Assembly: GCA_949316495.1 (NCBI GenBank)
Contig: OX439003.1
Span: 22,444,295 to 22,508,294, forward strand
Direction: 5' to 3'
From: Amphiduros pacificus
Lineage: Eukaryota; Annelida; Polychaeta; Phyllodocida; Hesionidae
Length of the DNA stretch: 64,000 nt
The notes below the pieces were generated by a model that was not told where the DNA came from, made no database searches, and worked only from the letters and a program-made list of their open reading frames with translations. Made by a program: the position numbers and the translations under genes. Positions 11,718 to 23,300 of this stretch are shown piece after piece (within the stretch, counting starts at the first letter, position 1; each line of letters opens with the position of its first letter).

Positions 11718-12707
11718 ATGGGAGTATGGATGAAGGATGATTTGTGGAAGCGGGGGATTTTACGTAAGGCAGTCATGGTGTTCACTATCCTCTTCATGTG
11801 TTACTTCCTAGTGGTCACCCTTCCCCCTCTCATATTCTACTTGAATGGCTTCTACGTGGAGAACACAGTCGCTCACCCCCCACAGCAGATGTGCACAGCA
11901 TCCAGCGTCAAAGGTAACATTCCAAAGGTTGTCCACCAGACTTGGAAATCCAAGAATCTACCGGAAGAATGGCAGGCATACAGAGAGCGATGCAAAAAAC
12001 TTAATCCGGGGTATGAATTTCGTCTCTGGAGCGATGACGAGATTGAAGATCTCATTAAAAAGGAATATCCGTGGTTTCTGTCGACATATAGAGGATACTC
12101 CCACGGGATTCAGCGGCCAGATTCAGCCAGGTATTTCATACTGGAACAGCACGGTGGAATCTATATAGACTGTGATATCAGTTGTAATGTGCCATTTGAT
12201 ACAATTTTTAAAAATGTGACATCGACTACAGATGCGGTGCTGGCTGCCACAGTACCAGTAGGGATCACCAACAATATGATGGCTGGTAAGGCTCATAACT
12301 CCTACTTTAAGGTCCTCATCCACGACCTCATCGCATCCAATCGCTGGTATGTGACGCCACACTGGACAGTGATGATGTCTGCGGGACCTCTTTATGTGTA
12401 CTACTCCTACCTCAAATATCCCTGTAAGAGTAACATTAACATCCTGAGTGTACAGCAGCATGCAACCTTTTTTGACCATGACCAGGCGGCCACGTGGCAC
12501 AACTGGGACGGCCCCATGATGATCGTAGTGGACCGCTATCACAAATTTGTCATTGGCATTTTCATACTATGTCTGATCATATCTTCAGTGTACGTGTTGC
12601 GCAAGTGTGGAAATATATGGTCTTCTTGGAAGAAAACCGACAAAAAGGTTTACACACAGAATGGAATAGGTGTTAAAAAGAGAAATAATCATACATCAAT
12701 ATTATAA
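11718..12707 (+). CDS. GT32-type glycosyltransferase (DXD-motif sugar transferase), membrane-anchored
   Basis: A single exon codes for 329 residues. Members of this family transfer a sugar from a nucleotide-sugar donor in the Golgi or ER; the acceptor cannot be read from sequence. The family signature is clear: IPKVVHQTWKS (residues 68-78), then W-SDDEIEDLI (104-113), the substrate-binding RPDSARYFILEQHGGIY (133-149) and the metal-binding DCD (151-153), and HNWDG near 261-265. Residues about 18-40 form a transmembrane anchor after a short basic tail (type II topology). A second hydrophobic stretch at about 276-294 is followed by a basic tail. I chose the ATG at 11,718 because TTATGTTTACAG at 11,685-11,696 is a good acceptor just upstream. 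An in-frame ATG at 11,589, after another acceptor-like CTTTCAG, would add 43 residues of unlikely sequence. Any upstream untranslated exon was not found. A candidate AATAAA lies at 13,142. The next gene is convergent. Confidence 0.92.
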   Translation: MGVWMKDDLWKRGILRKAVMVFTILFMCYFLVVTLPPLIFYLNGFYVENTVAHPPQQMCTASSVKGNIPKVVHQTWKSKNLPEEWQAYRERCKKLNPGYEFRLWSDDEIEDLIKKEYPWFLSTYRGYSHGIQRPDSARYFILEQHGGIYIDCDISCNVPFDTIFKNVTSTTDAVLAATVPVGITNNMMAGKAHNSYFKVLIHDLIASNRWYVTPHWTVMMSAGPLYVYYSYLKYPCKSNINILSVQQHATFFDHDQAATWHNWDGPMMIVVDRYHKFVIGIFILCLIISSVYVLRKCGNIWSSWKKTDKKVYTQNGIGVKKRNNHTSIL

Positions 12708-15649
12708 CATACTAAGGATATGTTGATTCTATAATTTAAAATCTTTCTGTAAGTATTGTACCTATTGAGTTGGAGTGATATTTCCTGAGGGGCACCCAGC
12801 AATGCCAGTATGAACAATTTTATGGTCTGGCTGTGGTTAACTCGTGGCTTGTTCCAAACTCATGAAATCTTCCAGAGGGCGAGTTGAAACTGAACTTCTT
12901 CAGAATTTGACATGTTATGACCTCATATAATCATAATGTTCATATATAGTCCCAGCAATGATATCAGGACTACGTTGTGTCAAAAGTCCAGCCATTTTGT
13001 ATATATGCAAATTTAGCATTCCAAATGAAGTCCCTTTATAAGGCCTTTGAGGTTTTGGGACAAATATGTCTGAGAAATCATAAGGGTGCAGAAGGATATG
13101 AAAAAGATTAGTTTTGCCTCTATTCGCCATTTTTATCACAAAATAAAATAGATTTTGGGGCTTGACCCAGGCTTGCAGTGAATGGACCTACATGGTAAAT
13201 AGTGGCACTCTTTCTTATGCTTGTGTTTTGCCAGTCAAGGCAGTTGTGGTGATGTTATAGTAATTATTGAGAAGAATATTCCACATTTAGGACCAATGAG
13301 TTTGATCCTGGTCTGAGGTGCTAGGGTCTCGGGGATGATACTCAGTACATTATGTGCTTACTTTGAAATCTCCAGGTGCTGATGTGATTCATATTATTTT
13401 GAAGTTTATTTATTATTTTCAAGGGATGCCATGAAGCTGACCAAAGGAAAATTTTAATGGTATGGACCATTCTTATTTCAAAAGTTGTAAAGCTATAACA
13501 TTTATATTTATCTTTTTATTCATTAAACTAAAGAAACTTTCAAGGTTTCAAAGGTAGTCAGTCTTCTAAAGGTGACATTAATCAGCTGACCTATGTGAAG
13601 ATCCTAATGGACTGCATGATGTGGTTTAAATAATATGTGATGATAAATGAAGTGCCTATATATTACAATATTACATTGGTTTGAAAACATTTTCATTTAT
13701 TTCATTGACATTTACCTCAATTTCTCATATACATGTACATTGGTGCAGTCTTTTTTGACCATTATAAAGATAAATGAAAGAATGGCCAACTCACTTGTTT
13801 AGTACCAGTCTTGGATTTGGGTGATGCTATAGTTTATCGCATTTTAACCTTGAGGCCAGTGAAGAAAGCATTAATAATGATTCAAGTATTTAAAATGAAA
13901 ATCTTATTGTTTTGTGTATATGTTATACTCAGGTTGAGTATCTTGTAGCTGGTCATTTTGTATGTCATTAATTTTCTAATTAATTGTAACTAATTGTACA
14001 ATCTCATGCCATATCGTCATTAAAGAATCATCAAAATGGATGTGTTAAAAATTTACAGAAAATCTCAGAATTTAGAGGTCTTAAAGCTGTTTTATAAATC
14101 TGTATTAAGGGCCCAGGAAACCTGTTTAGAACTCTAATAACAATTTTATTTATTCATTTTTCATGGCTTGAAGTGATGATCACCATGTGTCTACATTTCA
14201 ACATCGCAAAGAAATAACCAAGAAATTGTTTTCAATTGTTTTTAACAGGGTCATTTGGGGCAGCTATGCCTTTATCTAGGTTTTCCTTAATTGCTTAAGA
14301 AGATAACTGGATTCAGTTATTTTCTCATATCTGTTTACAAAATAATAAATGCCCACTTATCCTTCTTTGAATATATTTTTATCATAGATCATGATGTCAC
14401 CAAAATTAACTTTTTATCCCTGTTTTTTTTATTCAATATGAACTGCATAATATGTTTTTTTATGGTGCCTTTCCTTGTTTTGACATGAAACAGTTGGGCA
14501 TGAAATATGGTAATTTGTCATGTGTGAAAAAAATATCATCAAGAATCAACCATTTTTGCACCTGTGTACCATCATATCCAATTATTTTAAATGAGGTATT
14601 TAAAATTATATACAAAACATTACCTGTTTGAAAAAAAGACAAAAGTAAATTTTATTCTAGTTTGAATTGAGTTCCACTAATCTTGAAAACATTTGGCTAT
14701 GAAAAGGAATGTCTCGTTTATTGCTAGGATAAAATTAATATTTAGCCAGACAGAGAGATTAATTTTCTTTTCAAAGCAATGTTACCAATTTTACCATTCA
14801 GATATTAAGACCTCACTTTACAACTATGATTGTTATCTTTTCAGAAGGTTTTTTTCCTTGAAAATCAAACAAGTGTATGTCTGTTTCCCAGAAACAATAA
14901 CGTGATGAATCATTGTGTCAAACAATGTGCATGTAATCCTCACTGATCTGAAAGATATGTGTGAGTATGTAATTTATGGCAGTGATTTTGATTAAGGCAA
15001 TATGCAGCTAAATAATCTGGACAAATTATGCCCAGAAGAATAAATGTATGAGTTTGTAATGTATTACAATAATTTTAAACAACAGCAAAATACTTTTGGT
15101 AAATAAACTGGTATGGTACAGTTTTGTTACAGAAAGTAAAATAAATTTTGAAATTAAGTAATTGGGACTGAAGCATGTTTGGATTTTCGTCCTATTTTAA
15201 ATGTGATGTGGCACTTTTATGCCAATTTTTTCAAACAATTTAAACAATAATAATCTTCTCTTTGTGTAAAGATTTGATTGTACTTAAAACCAATAAAATT
15301 TGAGACAAAAAACGTGTTTGTGATTTGACTTGAAATATTTATATTTCACAATTTGAAAAGTCATTCTTCATCTATTCAAATTCTAACAAACAAAATTTCA
15401 GTGTTATTTTGTCCACACAAGCTGACTTTATGTCTTTGCTCCACATCTGCCACAACACGTTGTTTTCATCCTCATTCAATTATGCTTGGACATAGGGACA
15501 AGATACTATGACATGTTAATATATAGGCCTCAGAATTCTTTAGACTGAACCTTTTGTGACCTTGTTCCAAGGCCAAAGCCATGGCCAACACAGGAACAAC
15601 TTGTGAATGCTCGATTTCCTTCAAGATTGCAGCAACATAAACATGATTT
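12708..15649. other. 3' flank of the GT32 gene and intergenic DNA
   Basis: AT-rich sequence with a candidate polyadenylation signal AATAAA at 13,142-13,147. I see no further gene, and open frames on both strands are short and unlike any family. Confidence 0.5.
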
Positions 15650-16045
15650 TTGCTCTCACTTGTGCAGCTGTCTCTCATTGTTGTACTCTCATGCAGTTAT
15701 AAATCAATATCTCACTGTTGTAATTATCTCTCACTTTTGCAGCTGTCTCCCACTGTTGTATCCTTCTCTCACTTGTACAGCTATATCTCAATTATGCAGC
15801 TGTCTCTTACTTTTTCAGCTATCATTCACTTGTGAAGCTATCATTCACTGTTGTAGCCTTCTCTCATATGTGCAGCTATCTTTCACTTATGCAGCTATCT
15901 CCCAATAATGCAGGTATTTCTCACCTTTGTATCTGTCTTCCTCTAATGCGCCTATCTCTTACTTGTGTAGCTATCACTTACTGTTGTAAGTTCCTCTCAC
16001 AATGATGACTATTTCGTATCAGTTACTTTTGTGCAGCTAACTCAC
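15650..16045 (+). repeat. Degenerate minisatellite, left arm (unit about 21 bp, CT-rich)
   Basis: Variants of TCTCTCACTTGTGCAGCTAT recur through the stretch with many changes. The same unit occurs in reverse complement at 16,850-17,760, so the two arrays form the arms of a large inverted repeat around the fold-back element. Confidence 0.8.
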
Positions 16046-16135
16046 GGAGTCTGACACCAGGTGCCTTGTTCGTGGTGCCATCTGGCGATTCAAACCATTT
16101 TCATGGGAAGGAGGAAGAATATCATTTTCCTTCAT

Positions 16136-16591
16136 AGTGTTCTCCAATCACCCATCGGCAAAGCCCAGATAGGTGATCTGGAGGGGTTTCTCGAACGTCC
16201 ATGATCTCTACCAACTCCAACCAAAGAAAAGTTTGGTGGAGTTGATTGAGCTCTAGTGAAGTAAAAAATCGCCAGCTATAAAAACTGTGGTAAACCCGTT
16301 TAAACGTCAAAATTGAACCCGTTTCAACTGCCGTTAAAACGGGTTTGATTCAATTTTGCAGCTGGCGATTATTATCAAGTATTTATATTTTCTTTATTTA
16401 ATGTTATCCAAAAAATAATCAAGCTTTTTTGTGAGATTTTAGACATAATCATACATAAAATATGAATTATCACTTAAACAGTTGGGTATTTAAAAAATCA
16501 CATCTAAACGAGATTAAAACCAAAAAGCAAAAATCTCAGACCTCTCCAGATCACCTATCTGGGCTTTGCCGATGGGTGATTGGAGAACACT
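16136..16591. mobile_element. Fold-back MITE, 456 bp, long perfect inverted repeats (MULE-like)
   Basis: Ends are AGTGTTCTCCAATCACCCAT..., identical in inverted form for 47-48 bases (left 16,136-16,183; right 16,544-16,591). ATTTTCCTTCAT stands directly outside both ends (16,124-16,135 and 16,592-16,603). Depending on where the palindromic junction is cut, the duplication is 8-12 bp; with a TAGTG end it is 10 bp, as Mutator-like elements make. The interior holds a second inverted repeat, AATCGCCAGCT at 16,267-16,277 and its complement at 16,360-16,370, around an AAACGGGTTT-type hairpin. No coding capacity is present. Confidence 0.85.
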
Positions 16592-16849
16592 ATTTTCCTT
16601 CATGATTTTTTTTCTCTTATTTGTAAGGGAGGCTGGGTCTTCATTCTCAGTCATAAGTGTCACCCTAGATTTGTATAAGAACTCTGGTTTGCTAATTACT
16701 TTTTGCCCCAAAAGTTCAAAATTAATTTTTGTTGATTATTTCAGTGTAAATTTCTGTTGTATTTTTAACTGATTTTTAACGTTGTAGAAACATCCATGTC
16801 AGTACTATTATTTCATCATGTTCATTGTTTTGCCATCTGGACAAAAGAC

Positions 16850-17760
16850 ATCTGCATAAGTGAGAGATAACTGCACAAAGGAGAGATGATCAAGCATGTA
16901 AGAGGCAATCACACAAGTGAGAGACAGCGATAAGTAAATCAACATTAAAGAGCCCCAGCTACGCAAATGAGAGACAGGTGTAAGTGTGTGAGAGAGCAGT
17001 GGCGGATCCAGGGGGAGAGGGGGGCTTTGGAGGCTAAAGCCTCCCCCCGCTTTTTTCAGAGCACATTTGAGCCACCCTCCTGGATCCGCTCCTGAGAGAG
17101 GTACACAAGTGAGATATCTGGAACTGATATCTGGAACATGAATGAGTGACAGCTTGACAAGTCACTCAGCTACACACGTTAAAAACAGATAAATCTGACG
17201 ACAGCTACATAAATGAGTAATAATCATACAAGTATGTGAGAATTGCACAAGTGAAGAAAAAAATGAGATATCCTTACAAGGTGAAATACAGCTACATCCG
17301 ACGTTAGACAAACAAAGAGAACTGACTAAACTTTACACAATTGAGAGACAGCCTCGTAATTAAAAGACAGCTACACAAGTAAGAGACACCCAAAGCAGAC
17401 GGAAAATACAAAAGTAAGATATATTTGCATAAGTGATACAAACAACAACTTACCAAACCTTATACAGGTTATATAAATGAAAGACAGCTGCACAAGAGAG
17501 ACTGCTGCACAAGAGAGATGACTGCACAAGAGAGATGACTGCACAAGTGAGAGATAGCTGCTCAAGAGAGACAGCTGCAGAAGAGAGATGGCTGCACAAG
17601 TGAGAGATAGCTGCTCAAGAGGGACAGCTGCACAAGAGAGATGGCTGAACAAGTGAGAGATAGCTGCACATATCAAGTACATAAATAACTAACTATACCT
17701 CAAACAGATGAGTGACAGCTACACAACTGAAAGACAGCTGCACAAATTAGACAGAAATGT
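16850..17760 (-). repeat. Degenerate minisatellite, right arm (18-21-bp unit, GA-rich)
   Basis: Variants of GAGAGACAGCTGCACAAGTG recur across about 900 bp, best ordered at 17,470-17,670 where 18- and 21-bp units alternate. It is the reverse complement of the left-arm unit. A hAT-type MITE interrupts it. Confidence 0.85.
16997..17094. mobile_element. hAT-type MITE, 98 bp
   Basis: It begins CAGTGGCGGATCCAGG and ends with the inverted form CCTGGATCCGCTCCTG (16 bases, 2 differences). Ends of the CAGTGGCGGATCC type are known from hAT elements of many invertebrates. The middle is a hairpin (GGAGGCT, two bases, AGCCTCC). Both flanks read AGAGAG from the surrounding minisatellite, so the target duplication cannot be delimited. 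Confidence 0.75.
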
Positions 17761-20097
17761 ATGTGATGTCTTACATATTTTAGTAAAATGGGTCTCGCAT
17801 ACTTTAAACATTTCTTCGAACTCAATAACTTAACTGGCTTACAGAGAAGTGTTCAAATAAAAGTATCCCAAAGTTTACCCTCAGATTCACTGAAACTAAA
17901 ATATTATGATAAGATTTTTTTAATGTGAACTCCGCACATAGCTCCCAGCACTGGCGGTAACAGACATCATCTCCATAGAACATGATGGGTTGCTATGATG
18001 TCATGTCCTCAAAACTACACTGTCACCACCTCCATTCATTATGCCACAAAGTACCTCCTAATGGTGGTAGATGGAAGCACCCTCAGATGAAATGATTAAC
18101 GACTTCACCCAAAGTAACTGAGTAAGGGAACTACAAATGTGGAGGTGTCAGGTGACAAATAGGAATTAATTAATGACTTAAATAAAAGAGGTCACGATGA
18201 GGTCATGCTTATTTGGGTGACTTTTATTTGTCATATAGCGAAACAGGGTATGACTGTCACCATGGCGAGGAAGACTCTTGTTCTGAATTAATAACAATAT
18301 GTGCACTGTGTTTGACAATTTTTGGTAAAAGCTCATCTGTGAAGGTATAAAATGGGTAAAGTCAACAATGATTTCCAGACTGATGTCTTTGGCAACCAAC
18401 TTGCCATAATGCACCTACAAATGTTTTCATTCAAACAAATGAAAGGTGGCAGTGCTGTATTGTTTGGGTGATACTTATGGTGTGATCTGTGATATTGATT
18501 TATATAATGGTGATTGATTTCATATGTGGATAATCATGATAATATAGAGCGAATTGAAATGGTGGACTAAATGGTTGAAAATTGCCTGATGTCCAGAAGA
18601 TTAAAGTGGACAATTCTCCAATGTTATTTCATATTAAAAGTAATTGTTACATGGGATGTTAGGCATTTATCGACTGACTTACTACCACCATGTGTTCAGT
18701 GCTTTCGAAGCTTAGCTGCCGCTATCAAAATGATTTTGCTAACACACGACGTGCGAATGCACTCGCGACTATGCCCATTCAACTTTTTAATCTCCCATGC
18801 TGCTTCCAAACCGAAGAAAAGATCGGTATTTTTCTCAAGAGAAAAACACGTTATGGTTTGGTTGTTATGGGCTCAGAATGTGGCCTTTTTCTATATAAAT
18901 GTCCATCTAACTCGAAGTAAGCAAGCTAAACTGATTAGGGGAAAGTTAGTAATGCTATAAAAAGTTAAGTGAAAATATTAGCAAAATTATACATGCTTGT
19001 ATTTTTTATATTTAATTAAAAAACGAAATTGCTTCATGCTATATAGCTTGATATTATGTACATATATCCGGTCTATTTCAGATTTAGAACACTTTCTAAA
19101 ACTTTTAGGTATGAAATCAGTAAAATGATACTTGACTCACTTTGTAAGAAATTATTTATTTCAATCACATATGTACACATTTCAGGGTGTAATCAGAGAT
19201 GTAACACACACGGCTTTAACCATCAGATAATCTTGTCAGCTAAGTGCTCACAATATTGGCAAATATTCTGTTATCATGTATGGACATTTGGCGCAAGTCT
19301 GTTCTCAATACATTTACGTATTTAAAGGTAGTCATGATATGAATACCCTTCTGTAGCAGAGTTAAAGTCTATATAATGTGTCAAATGAATATAATTCTAG
19401 ATATACAAAAACATAATTCAATATATGTATATTTATATATACACAACATCAGTTAACATAGTAATCATCAGTTTACATATAATAATCACATAAATCAATC
19501 AAACCGAATAGTCACCTTAGTTTAGTATATTTCATTATTTAAGAAAATAATACTGTCTGTATTTACAAATTGTATTTACATGTACTGTACTTTCCTAAAA
19601 TGTCTTCACGTTGTAGTTCAAATGATCCTCTCTAGATTGACCTTTTCACCAATCCATTCGAGGGTTGTCATTTTAATTGGAACTGTGAAGTCATTTTTGA
19701 AACATACCGTAATTTTGAACATTTTACAGGATTTATAAAACAGCAATGAAACACATATACTTTTCAGGATTAAGTTTGACTGACCAATTTGGATATTGGA
19801 AGTCTCAAAATTGCGATCGAAATTATAGTTTTATAAGTTTATTTGATCTAAATTTTCCTCAGAGAAGTTTTCAATTAAAAATCCTAGAAGGAAACTATAA
19901 TCTACACTATGTTCACCATGGAACTGACACACTTCTAACATTATATTTCATAAAGATATAATCCCCTTTTAACTGTTGGTAAGTTATCCTCTATCAACCT
20001 GAATTAATATAGCAGCATTATATAAATATATTACACATCATATACACACAGCTATTTACATTTGATTAAAAACCTATACATAATATCACACCAGTAG
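17761..20097. other. Intergenic DNA and 3' flank of the receptor gene
   Basis: AT-rich sequence. TTTATT at 19,838-19,843 (AATAAA on the minus strand) lies about 255 bp beyond the receptor stop codon and is a candidate polyadenylation signal. The open frames at 18,571-18,960 and 19,746-19,961 resemble no family. Confidence 0.5.
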
Positions 20098-20340
20098 CTA
20101 GCTTTGCCTTTGTTGAAAGTGTAAGTCCGCTTTTGATAAAACCAGAGCTATAATGATAAGAATACAGTTGGGATAGTGATGTAAAGAGAAGGAAGACTCT
20201 GAAGCCTTTAAGGGTCTAGAGAGTCTTTGCAGCATCTCCATCTCAGCCACCTTAAGGACAGACAGCTCAGCATCTGTAACTATGGTTGGGTTGCGAGAAT
20301 TAACCATGTAACTCAGTAGCTGGGCCGGCGACTCGCACAT
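20098..20340 (-). CDS. Receptor exon 15 (C-terminus and stop)
   Basis: Residues 689-768 and TAG. Acceptor GGTGTTTCAG, phase 0. MCESPAQLLSYMVNSRNP and TDAELSVLKVAEMEMLQRL form a likely helical stretch. Then comes the hydrophobic CILIIIALVL and a polar tail ending QQRQS, which is not a textbook GPI signal. Confidence 0.92.
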   Translation of the reverse strand: MCESPAQLLSYMVNSRNPTIVTDAELSVLKVAEMEMLQRLSRPLKASESSFSLHHYPNCILIIIALVLSKADLHFQQRQS

Positions 20341-23300
20341 CTGAAACACCAAACACAAACTAATAAGATTAAGATGATTTCTAATAAGATTAAGATGATT
20401 TCTAATAAGATTAAGATGATTTCTAATAAGATTAAGATGATTTCTAATAAGATTAAGATGATTTCTAATATGTAAAAAAGGCCGATTTCAGAATAAAGCT
20501 ACACGATCCCCCATGAGATATTAAATGATAGAACAATCCTCTAAACTTGCAACATGACCTCCGCGACTGAAACGAAATGCAAACAGCAAATTGCAAAACA
20601 TAATCGGTTTCATGTCTGGCAATATTAAAAGAATTTAAAATTGTGTTTCATATGATATGCATAATAGTGTTAAGGATATTAGAATTTTAATCTTGCCTCT
20701 CTGATATCATCTGGTCTGCCGTATGTTGCCAGCTTCACCTCATAAATTATATTCCCAAGTTCATCATGGTAGATTGACAGTTTGCAGAACTGTAATGAAA
20801 TGAGAAACAAATTTTAGAGCGCAATCGTAATGAGCTTCCGTGTTGGAGTGTTTTACCGTAATCTTTCAAAATATCAGAATTGAAATAAAATTGTTTAAAA
20901 GTTCTGATTTTTTTAAAAATATTTGTATTGGGCCTGTGATTTTTTTATTTGCTGGATATTTTGGTTGACTTGTTACACTGACCTGTTCTGCAGTGTCACC
21001 ATTGAGTAGAGCACCAAGTTTATGAGCGACCTCTTGAGGCGAGAAATGCATTCCCGAGTTCCCTTCCAGTAGGTAGCGGTCTTGCACACTGTACCCTATG
21101 TGCAGAAACAACCCTGAAATAACAAAAAAAACCATCTGCATTTATATACCAATCTAAACATATTGGGGATTTCTTTATTTTAAAACAAAATACGGTGCGA
21201 TATGAAATTGCTGCATGGGTAGGCTGCTTTTCCCAAGAGGCGTGGCCAATTATTTCCAAAGAAATGAGTAGAGTAAGCCGTATGGTGTATGGAACATATT
21301 AATATGGTTGATCAACTCTTTCAATATACCATTGACAAGGAATGGTATTGCCAAAACATCTAGGACAGGCACTCTCAAATCTGAGGTACTGATGTAGCCC
21401 ATACTGTGGTTTTCAACATATGCCGTTCGGCGAATTAAACATTGTCGGAAAACATGCACTTCTTTAAGCACAGACGGACGAGGACAAAATAAACGATTGC
21501 TTACAAAGCAAACATGCCTTAAGTGCTTAATTAAGGGAAACTTGTCAAAAAATTAATTGTACAATAATGGAAAATGCACATAAGGGCCCATCATTGAAAG
21601 CGTCCACACCGATGTTGACTGCTTAAAGCACGTGTGCTTAAACTGGTGTTTGCACTAAAATAATCATCCTCATTGAAATACATTTGTTTCAGAAACTTCC
21701 AGATCGCAGTATCAAAATAGAGCACTTCTATCGTGAATGAAGCATCCGATGTAATAACACAATTCTGGGAATATCATATAAACAAACAACCAATTAACTG
21801 GGGTGTTAGTATATTGAAGAGGTTATTGTCACATAACTGTTTTGGGACATATTAAAATGGTAACGAGAATAAACACTACAGGCAGTAATTGGTTCTTACT
21901 AATATATAATTCCCTTCTCATCGTTGGATTGAGTCGGGAATATATGCATGCAGTACATTTGAACGCGAGTCCGGCTCTGGTTTATAAAGGGTTCAGGGGG
22001 CGACCTGCTGTTATACCTGGCTTTATGCAGAAAGTGCCCTTTGATAAAGGCACTCATAGCTTTTATCTCTACCCACTCATCATAGAATATTATCTTTGAA
22101 TCTGAGAAGACCAGATGCTCCTTTTTTTGTTGCGTGAATGTATTATTATTTCAAAATGAAATATCAGGTAAGGTTAATATCGTCATATTAGAAATGAAAT
22201 TTAGTTCAATAGCCATGCGTTCAACATAATGGTTACATTAAATATTTTAAAGATAATTGATGCCGTCATAACCATACCTGTGCGTTGTTTGTAGGGTAGT
22301 TTTTTCGGTCTTGCACAGACGATCTCTGCTTTGATACAGCGACATTGACCCCGGTCTGGGCGCACAAACCCTGACCCATGAGCTGTAAATAATACACAAA
22401 TGTAGCTTGGAGAAGGCAAAGGGTTACCATATACTTGTTGTGTGAAGACAAAGGGGAGGGTGCAGTGAGCAGGTGTATATGCTATGCCGAGAAGATGCCA
22501 CAATAGGTCAACAGACAGTCAGGAGCCTTGTGGTGCTACCATGCTGGAAGGTCACACTGACCGACAAATACAAGTAGAAATGTTGCTGAGGTCCAACGTG
22601 TACATACCAATAAAACCTGATCTTAGGATGTGATAGCCTAGGGTAAACCCACCTTTCCCTGGGAATAGTGGTATAAGATGGCCATGTTTACACACCACTC
22701 CTTTTATTTGACTTCAGACAGTGCACTTGTATTGGAGAAGTTAATATATAGGAGTCTCCGTGGATTCAACCTTGCTCACTGGCCTGAGTAGTTTAAGGTG
22801 TAAATATATAGTTTCCTTGTATTTGTATTATTTGCAGTCAACTTTGTAGAAAAAGGTATGGACCATGTGTTCTGTTCACTATTGTTTCAGGCAAATTCAT
22901 TACCAATGCTGCATTTAAAGTCTTCTCATAAGTAATACTTTATTTTTAGTCCCCAAACTTCGGATTTGAAGATGTTGCACTTATTCCATAAGATATAATA
23001 TAGTTGTAATGGATTTAACATTATGAACCATTCCATTTTCAATTTTACATCCCTTTTATCTCATCTTGTACAATTTTTCATCATTCTTTAATTTAACTGC
23101 CCAATACCATCATTACCTTTGTGACATGGTATGGTCTAAAAATGAATCTATCTACTGCCATTGTGCCAATGTTCCGACTAAGCCAAATACTATATACTCA
23201 AACCAAAGCGTTTTTTTTGCATAAAATACCATTTTGCATGGCATCCACTATGGTCAGACACTGAACAAATCGATTCAAACTGCATTGAACTCTCACAGTA

